From Lachnospiraceae bacterium UBA1748 (GTDB lineage: Bacteria; Bacillota; Clostridia; Lachnospirales; Lachnospiraceae): a stretch of 11,314 bases of DNA. This document shows, piece after piece, positions 7,194-11,314 of this stretch. The stretch's first letter is position 1, and every line of letters begins with the position of its first letter. The position numbers and the translations under genes were made by a program. The notes below the pieces were generated by a model that was not told where the DNA came from, made no database searches, and worked only from the letters and a program-made list of their open reading frames with translations. The stretch is from assembly GCA_002314855.1 (NCBI GenBank), contig DCHQ01000099.1, positions 1-11,314 on the forward strand, given 5' to 3'.

Positions 7194-7661
7194 TTAGATA
7201 AGCTCCATTGCATTAACCATTTCGATTGCTGATAATGCGCAGTCATAACCCTTGTTGCCTGCCTTAGTTCCTGCTCTCTCAATAGCCTGCTCAATAGTAT
7301 CAGTAGTAACAACACCAAACATAACTGGCTTACCTGACTGAAGACCAACCTGTGCAACGCCCTTTGAAACTTCCGCGCATACATAATCATAATGAGATGT
7401 TGAACCACGGATAACAGCACCTACAGCGATGATAGCATCGTAATCTTTCTCAGCCATCTTCTGAGCTACTACTGGAATCTCAAATGCACCTGGTACCCAG
7501 CATGCTGTGATGTTTGACTCTTCTACGCCGTGACGAACTAATCCATCTACAGCACCTTCAAGAAGCTTAGATACGATGAAACTGTTAAAACGTGATGCTA
7601 CAATACCAACCTTCATTCCAGGCTTAGCTACTACTTTTCCTTCAATTACATTAATACTCAT
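7194..7661 (-). CDS. ribH: 6,7-dimethyl-8-ribityllumazine synthase
   Basis: The enzyme condenses 5-amino-6-ribitylamino-uracil with 3,4-dihydroxy-2-butanone 4-phosphate to give lumazine, the substrate of riboflavin synthase. At 155 residues it is the normal size. Visible family marks are SRFN (23-26) in the substrate pocket, WVPGAFEIP (55-63), GAVIRGSTSHYDYV with the catalytic His90, and the phosphate-site Arg129 in AIERAGTKAGNKG. It is very close in motif spelling to B. subtilis RibH, which forms a 60-subunit shell around riboflavin synthase. It is the last gene of the operon, 39 bases after ribBA, with its own AGGAG-type site. Its codons differ from the genes before it: Ile is ATT/ATC and three of four Arg are CGT, against frequent ATA and AGA in ribBA. 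This suggests higher expression. Confidence 0.98.
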   Translation of the reverse strand: MSINVIEGKVVAKPGMKVGIVASRFNSFIVSKLLEGAVDGLVRHGVEESNITACWVPGAFEIPVVAQKMAEKDYDAIIAVGAVIRGSTSHYDYVCAEVSKGVAQVGLQSGKPVMFGVVTTDTIEQAIERAGTKAGNKGYDCALSAIEMVNAMELI

Positions 7662-7700
7662 TTTATTTCTCCTTTATTTTATTAACTATATTTAAATCCA

Positions 7701-8924
7701 TTAGTTCACTGGATTAAATTTAATATGTTCAAAGATATGTCCCATTCTCTCCTGCTTTGTTCTAAGATAGAACTCATCATACTGACCAGGTTCTATTTCA
7801 ATTGGAACTCTTTTCTTGATTTCAAAATTGAAGCCCTCTAATCCATATATTTTGCTAGGATTATTAGTAAGCAGGCATAATGACTTAACTCCAAGGTCCT
7901 GAAGCATTTGCGCACCGCTCCAGTATTCTCTAAGGTCAGCTGCAAAACCAAGTTCAAGGTTGGCATCAACTGTGTCACGGCCTCTTTCCTGAAGCTCATA
8001 AGCCTTAAGCTTATTGATAAGTCCTATACCACGACCCTCCTGCCTCATATACAATATGATTCCTCGACCTTCTTTCTGAACCATCTGCATAGCCTTGTGA
8101 AGCTGTGGTCCACAGTCGCATCTGCACGAACCAAATACATCACCTGTTAAGCATTCAGAATGAACTCGGCAAAGTACGTCCTCTCCATCACCTATATCTC
8201 CACATACAAGAGCAACGTGATGCTCACCTGTTATATCATTGACGTATCCATATATCTGGAAATCTCCATAAGCTGTTGGCATCTTGGCGCATGCCTCACG
8301 AATCATATGCTGCTCGAATCGACGTATATAATCCTGAAGATCCTTAATAGTAATAAAACATAAGCCATGCTTCTCGGCCAGTTTTTGAAGCTCCTCGGTA
8401 CGCATCATTGTTCCATCATCACTCATAATTTCACAACATAAACCACACTCTTCAAGACCTGCCAGTCGGCATAAATCCACTGTAGCCTCTGTATGACCAT
8501 TACGAACTAATACTCCACCCTTTCTTGCTGTAAGAGGAAATACATGGCCTGGTCTACGAAAATCTCCTGGCTTACTATCCTTGTCACAAAGCTTTCTGCA
8601 GGTATAACCTCTCTCTTCAGCAGAGATACCTGTGGTAGTATCAATATGATCAATAGACACTGTAAATGCAGTGCAGTGGTTATCTGTATTTTCAGAAAGC
8701 ATCTGTGGAAGATTGAACCTGTCAGCTATTTCTTTGGACATAGGTGTACAGATAAGTCCCTTGCCATAAGTCGCCATAAAATTCACATTTTCTCTTGTTG
8801 CATGTCTTGCTGCGCAAATAAAATCACCTTCATTTTCTCTATCAGGATCATCTGTGCACATAATTATTTTTCCATTTTTTAAAGCCTCAAGTGCTTCTGG
8901 TATGGTGCTATATTTAAAACTCAT
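7701..8924 (-). CDS. ribBA: Bifunctional 3,4-dihydroxy-2-butanone 4-phosphate synthase / GTP cyclohydrolase II
   Basis: This 407-residue fusion supplies both precursors of the pathway. The N-terminal half (about 1-200) makes dihydroxybutanone phosphate from ribulose 5-phosphate: DDPDRENEGDF (25-35) holds the acidic active site, followed by TTGISAEERGYT, RPGHVFPL (124-131) and GHTEATVDLCRLAG. The C-terminal half (about 205-400) opens GTP: HSECLTGDVFGSCRCDCG carries the zinc ligands Cys258, Cys269 and Cys271, followed by RQEGRGIGLINKLKAYELQ, DTVDAN and LLTNNPSKI. All key residues I can check are intact, so both activities are expected. Its ATG follows AAGGAGG that overlaps the ribE stop, with only 11 bases between the genes. 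The same protein is called RibA in B. subtilis. Confidence 0.98.
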   Translation of the reverse strand: MSFKYSTIPEALEALKNGKIIMCTDDPDRENEGDFICAARHATRENVNFMATYGKGLICTPMSKEIADRFNLPQMLSENTDNHCTAFTVSIDHIDTTTGISAEERGYTCRKLCDKDSKPGDFRRPGHVFPLTARKGGVLVRNGHTEATVDLCRLAGLEECGLCCEIMSDDGTMMRTEELQKLAEKHGLCFITIKDLQDYIRRFEQHMIREACAKMPTAYGDFQIYGYVNDITGEHHVALVCGDIGDGEDVLCRVHSECLTGDVFGSCRCDCGPQLHKAMQMVQKEGRGIILYMRQEGRGIGLINKLKAYELQERGRDTVDANLELGFAADLREYWSGAQMLQDLGVKSLCLLTNNPSKIYGLEGFNFEIKKRVPIEIEPGQYDEFYLRTKQERMGHIFEHIKFNPVN

Positions 8925-8935
8925 ACTTCCTCCTT

Positions 8936-9589
8936 TTAGAAACCATGCTGTGCTAAAAACTCCATGGTTATACCATGACTACCAGTAGCTTCTGTTTCTT
9001 TATTAATACCGAGTAATCTCTGAACATATTTTCCAACTATGTCATTTTCCAGGTTCACACTGTCTCCTATTTTTTTATGAAGGAGAATGGTCTCACTTCC
9101 TGTATGAGGAATGATTGATACTGAAAAATCATTATTAGTTACAGCGGCCACTGTTAGGCTAATACCATCAATTGCTATAGAACCTTTTTCAACAATAAGT
9201 GCTAATACATCCTTGTCAGCTTCTATAGTTACCCATACAGCATTGCCCTCATTTCGCATGGATTTTATCACGCCAGTACCATCAATATGACCTGATACAA
9301 TATGACCACCAAACCTGCCATCGGCTGCCATAGCTCGTTCCAAATCAACCTTGTCTCCGCTTCGAAGTCCTCCAAGATTGGTTCGTCTTAATGTTTCAGG
9401 CATAACATCCGCGGTAAAACCGTGACTCTTTATGGATGTGACTGTAAGGCATACACCATTGACAGCTATGGAGTCTCCTATCTTAGTTCCTTCAAGCACG
9501 TGACTGGCATCAATCCCTATTTCACCAGAAGTTCCTCCAGATATAACATGGCTAACCCTTCCAACTTCTTCAACTATTCCAGTAAACAT
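8936..9589 (-). CDS. ribE: Riboflavin synthase, alpha chain
   Basis: The enzyme dismutates two lumazine molecules into riboflavin and the ribitylamino-uracil precursor. The 217 residues contain the two lumazine-binding repeats. The first begins MFTGIVEEVGRV with VNGVCLTV and MPETLRRTNLG. The second begins FGGHIVSGHIDGTG with IDGISLTV and ends NLENDIVGKYVQRL. The conserved N-terminal MFTG and the C-terminal helix needed for the trimer are present. GGGAGGAATGAACG precedes the ATG, and the gene starts inside ribD with a 20-base overlap, so coupled translation is likely. The symbol follows B. subtilis usage; E. coli calls it ribC. Confidence 0.97.
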   Translation of the reverse strand: MFTGIVEEVGRVSHVISGGTSGEIGIDASHVLEGTKIGDSIAVNGVCLTVTSIKSHGFTADVMPETLRRTNLGGLRSGDKVDLERAMAADGRFGGHIVSGHIDGTGVIKSMRNEGNAVWVTIEADKDVLALIVEKGSIAIDGISLTVAAVTNNDFSVSIIPHTGSETILLHKKIGDSVNLENDIVGKYVQRLLGINKETEATGSHGITMEFLAQHGF

Positions 9590-10706
9590 CGTTCATTCCT
9601 CCCTTCACTTCATATTCAAGAAGAATATCCTCTCCAAGTACTGATGTATCAGTGAGTATCAGCTTGGCACACTCATCTGGAACACTTACGCCAACTCCCT
9701 CAACAGGAGTCTTAGCTTCGCTTCCTCCAAATATCTTAGGAGCGACATATGCATATACATGATTGACTATGCCTTCTTTCAGAGCCGATTCATGTATCTG
9801 TCCTCCGCCTTCAATATAGACACTATCAAGCCCCTGTGATGCCAGATACTCCATTAAGCTCTTTAGACTAACATGACCATCAACAAGTGGTAATTCCACT
9901 ACTGTGATGCCTAGCTCTTCAAGCTGATTCTTTTTTTCTATTTGTTTATCAGGCTGCTCCAGGCTTTTGCAGGCTACTATCGTTTTATACTCACCTGCAC
10001 TTTTTACGATATTGCTGTCCATAGGTATACGTAGCGAGGTATCAACAATAACTCTTACTGGCTGATGAGCATTGTCTATCCTTGCATTAAGCATTGGATC
10101 ATCGGCAAGTACTGTACCTATTCCTGCCAGGATAGCTGCATATCTTGAACGCTTGGTATGCACATGTTCTCTGGCCTTATCACCTGTTATCCACTTGGAA
10201 GCTCCTGTTCTCGTTGCGATCTTGCCATCAAGAGTCATTGCATATTTCATAGCAACGTATGGCTTCCCGGTTGTTATATGATGGAAGAAAATAGCGTTTA
10301 GCTTATCACACTCTTCTCTCATAAAATCTTCTTCAACAACTATTCCTTTTTCGCGAAGAAGCTTTGCTCCCTTACCAGCGACTAGAGGATTAGGATCTCT
10401 AGAACCAATAACAACTCTGGCTATGTTATGTTCTATTATGGCTTCTGTACATGGAGGAGTCTTTCCATAATGACAACAAGGCTCCAGTGTCACGTATATG
10501 GTTGCTCCCGATGCATCCTCTGTTAAATTGGCAAATGCATTACGCTCCGCATGAAGCTGGCCACATCGCTCATGATAACCTTCTCCAATTATCCTGCCAT
10601 CCTTCACTATTACGGCACCCACATTAGGATTGGGATTGGTCCAGCCACCACCCTTGGCGGCCAGTTCAATTGCACGTAACATATATTGTTTATCCTGAAT
10701 ATTCAT
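9570..10706 (-). CDS. ribD: Bifunctional diaminohydroxyphosphoribosylaminopyrimidine deaminase / 5-amino-6-(5-phosphoribosylamino)uracil reductase
   Basis: It carries out the second and third steps of riboflavin synthesis. The deaminase half (about 1-145) has NPNPNVGAVIV, the zinc and catalytic motif His52-Ala-Glu54, and Cys77 and Cys86 in PCCHYGKTPPC. The NADPH-dependent reductase half (about 148-366) has KPYVAMKYAMTLDGKIA, ILAGIGTVLADDPMLNAR and YIEGGGQIHESAL. Length is 378 residues, normal for the fusion, and no key residue is missing. The ATG has GAGGAA at 10712-10717, 5 bases upstream, directly behind a small hairpin (10720-10732). It is the first gene of the operon, and its leader carries the FMN riboswitch and a long structured segment. 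Confidence 0.98.
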   Translation of the reverse strand: MNIQDKQYMLRAIELAAKGGGWTNPNPNVGAVIVKDGRIIGEGYHERCGQLHAERNAFANLTEDASGATIYVTLEPCCHYGKTPPCTEAIIEHNIARVVIGSRDPNPLVAGKGAKLLREKGIVVEEDFMREECDKLNAIFFHHITTGKPYVAMKYAMTLDGKIATRTGASKWITGDKAREHVHTKRSRYAAILAGIGTVLADDPMLNARIDNAHQPVRVIVDTSLRIPMDSNIVKSAGEYKTIVACKSLEQPDKQIEKKNQLEELGITVVELPLVDGHVSLKSLMEYLASQGLDSVYIEGGGQIHESALKEGIVNHVYAYVAPKIFGGSEAKTPVEGVGVSVPDECAKLILTDTSVLGEDILLEYEVKGGMNDVYWNS

Positions 10707-10708
10707 AT

Positions 10709-10868
10709 TCTTTCCTCGTGTTCTTTTAGAACTGCTTGGTTTCTTTCCTCATACTCATAGAAACCGCCTGCTTCGCAGTCGTTGTCGCTTCGCGACTTAT
10801 GTTTCTATTTCGTATATGCTCGGGTGAAACCAAATACTTCGCTTCGCTCGTGCTTGGTTTCCTTCCTC
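10709..10868 (-). other. Structured GC-rich segment in the ribD leader, beyond the terminator
   Basis: No gene is here. Read as minus-strand RNA, several stems can form. Stem C pairs 10854-10861 with 10826-10833 (8 pairs). An outer stem pairs 10801-10808 with 10757-10764 (8 pairs) and encloses two hairpins with GAA loops, 10784-10796 (5 pairs) and 10768-10778 (4 pairs), which together look like a three-way junction. A last small hairpin, 10720-10732 (5 pairs), abuts the ribD ribosome binding site. GCGAAGC occurs three times. These stems follow the riboswitch terminator and are not part of the FMN aptamer. Possible readings are a mobile palindromic repeat that landed in the leader, an RNA element governing translation or stability, or a protein-binding site. 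Confidence 0.6.
10733..10868 (-). repeat. Pair of 18-base direct repeats flanking the ribD leader structure
   Basis: The segments 10733-10750 and 10851-10868 agree at 17 of 18 positions and lie 118 bases apart. Each ends in a purine-rich decamer (GAGGAAAGAA or GAGGAAGGAA on the minus strand). A further exact copy of the decamer at 10708-10717 contains the ribD ribosome binding site. The arrangement could come from tandem duplication or from insertion of the roughly 100 bases between the repeats. Confidence 0.75.
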
Positions 10869-10872
10869 GCAA

Positions 10873-10905
10873 TAAAAAGTCCTGAGGTACTAATACCTCA
10901 GGACT
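10873..10905 (-). terminator. Intrinsic terminator of the FMN riboswitch expression platform
   Basis: A perfect 12-pair stem (10894-10905 with 10878-10889) with a 4-base loop TTAG is followed on the minus strand by a T run and ATT. It lies between the FMN aptamer and ribD, where a riboswitch-controlled terminator is expected, and should end transcription when FMN is bound. I could not find a strong antiterminator pairing in 10906-11000. The best candidate (GTCTCA near 10971 with TGAGGT of the stem) has only four Watson-Crick and two G-U pairs. Confidence 0.9.
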
Positions 10906-11000
10906 ATAAAACACATATCATCAAATATAGACACCTCGAACTTAGCTATACGAAATGCATACACTAATTGAGACTATCCTATATGATAAACCAAATATGT

Positions 11001-11109
11001 TCTTCTCCCATCCAGACTATACTGTCGGCTCTGGAATCTAACCAGATCATGCGATTACTCGCTCGCGGGCTTTACCGCCGGTGTTGACTTACACAACGCC
11101 CTGAAGATT
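11001..11109 (-). promoter_or_regulatory. FMN riboswitch (RFN element) controlling the riboflavin operon
   Basis: The minus strand shows the conserved RFN blocks in order: ATCTTCAGGGC, ACCGGCGGT, AGCCCGCGAGC, GATCTGGT, TTCCAGAGCCGACAGTAT and AGTCTGGATGGGAGAAGA. Basal stem P1 pairs TCTTC (11103-11107) with GAAGA (11001-11005). The 5' block reads AGGGCG where many family members have GGGGC. This element binds FMN, the pathway's end cofactor, and here should feed a transcription terminator downstream. The predicted transcription start falls only one or two bases before it. Confidence 0.97.
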
Positions 11110-11117
11110 ATGATTGT

Positions 11118-11145
11118 ATTATAAACTATATATATGAAAAGTCAA
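11118..11145 (-). promoter_or_regulatory. Promoter of the riboflavin operon
   Basis: TTGACT (11140-11145), a 16-base spacer and a perfect TATAAT (11118-11123) form a near-consensus housekeeping promoter on the minus strand. Initiation about 7 bases downstream, near 11111, would begin the RNA right at the FMN aptamer, which supports the call. The -35 lies 8 bases after the stop of the upstream gene. Confidence 0.85.
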
Positions 11146-11153
11146 AATGTCTT

Positions 11154-11314
11154 TTATTCTTCTTCCTCTTCCTCTTCTTCGAGCATTTCTTCGTATGCCT
11201 TTACTACACGTTCATACTCAACATGATTGGTTATTTTCTCTGTCTTAAAGCCGTCCTCTGTTTCCTTGGCACGATAAATATATACGCCTTCAGAATTAAT
11301 GGTATCGCCTTCAA
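11154..11314 (-). CDS. C-terminal end of a small acidic protein, DUF1292-like (5' part cut by window edge)
   Basis: The last 53 codons are visible, ending in TAA at 11154-11156. They read through YIYRAKETEDGFKTEKI and YERVVKAYEEML to a run of eight Glu residues at the C-terminus. The short beta-like block with YIYR, the later V-x-x-AYEEML helix and the acidic tail resemble DUF1292 proteins common in Bacillota, whose role is unknown. The match is from memory on a fragment. The gene is not part of the riboflavin pathway: a promoter and riboswitch separate it from ribD. It has no terminator of its own in the 44-base gap, so its transcript may be ended by the riboswitch terminator. Confidence 0.6.
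   Translation of the reverse strand, partial: EGDTINSEGVYIYRAKETEDGFKTEKITNHVEYERVVKAYEEMLEEEEEEEE

Noticed and set aside
8544..8882. 112-codon open frame on the plus strand opposite ribBA
   Set aside because: It lies wholly inside a well-conserved enzyme gene, its translation has no recognisable domain, and no ribosome binding site supports it.
2138..9589. Overlaps of exactly 20 bases at regulator/kinase, zinc-ribbon/TPM (outer ATG) and ribD/ribE
   Set aside because: Three equal values look striking, but the TPM start is better placed at 5679 (14-base overlap). The remaining two are within the normal range for coupled genes.
10726..10967. Short open frames on both strands in the ribD leader, with similar SPEVL-PQD peptides
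   Set aside because: The shared peptide comes from the perfect palindrome of the terminator being read on both strands. The rest is structured leader sequence.

Overview
The window is about 40% GC by eye. It has strong AGGAGG-type ribosome binding sites, a YesM/YesN-type two-component pair, a Bacillus-order riboflavin operon under an FMN riboswitch, and several intrinsic terminators. This suggests a Gram-positive clostridium (Bacillota), most likely a member of the Lachnospiraceae; the family is inference from gene style, not from a marker gene. Every gene I can support lies on the minus strand, so transcription runs from the right edge to the left.

From right to left: 11314-11154 is the C-terminal end of a small acidic protein that looks like DUF1292. 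A near-consensus promoter at 11118-11145 then fires into an FMN riboswitch (11109-11001). After it come an intrinsic terminator (10905-10873), an unusual GC-rich structured segment (about 10868-10709), and ribD, ribE, ribBA and ribH. These four genes encode the whole route from GTP and ribulose 5-phosphate to riboflavin, apart from the usual unlinked phosphatase step. The operon appears feedback-controlled by FMN through premature termination.

Next is a separate two-gene unit (7048-4858) with its own extended -10 promoter and a strong terminator. It encodes a double zinc-ribbon membrane protein and a secreted/anchored TPM-domain protein with a Gly/His tail. The pair resembles YdjG and YdjH of Bacillus subtilis, membrane partners of the SPFH protein YdjI and PspA, but neither YdjI nor PspA is next to it here. 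A sugar-transfer-type ATP-grasp gene follows (4789-3818), starting almost directly after that terminator without a visible Shine-Dalgarno sequence.

The left end (3763-1) is a sugar-uptake module: an AraC-type response regulator, an overlapping LytS/YesM-family sensor kinase, and the start of a YtfQ-like sugar-binding lipoprotein cut by the left edge. The likely logic is that the kinase senses an extracellular sugar or binding-protein signal and the regulator activates the ABC transporter that begins with the lipoprotein.

The most unusual DNA is the riboflavin leader between terminator and ribD. It holds two stable GCGAAGC mini-hairpins inside a possible three-way junction, duplicated 18-base segments, three copies of a ribD Shine-Dalgarno-like decamer, and alternative pairing partners. 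It is not part of the canonical FMN riboswitch. No CRISPR array, tRNA, rRNA, transposase or phage gene was seen.
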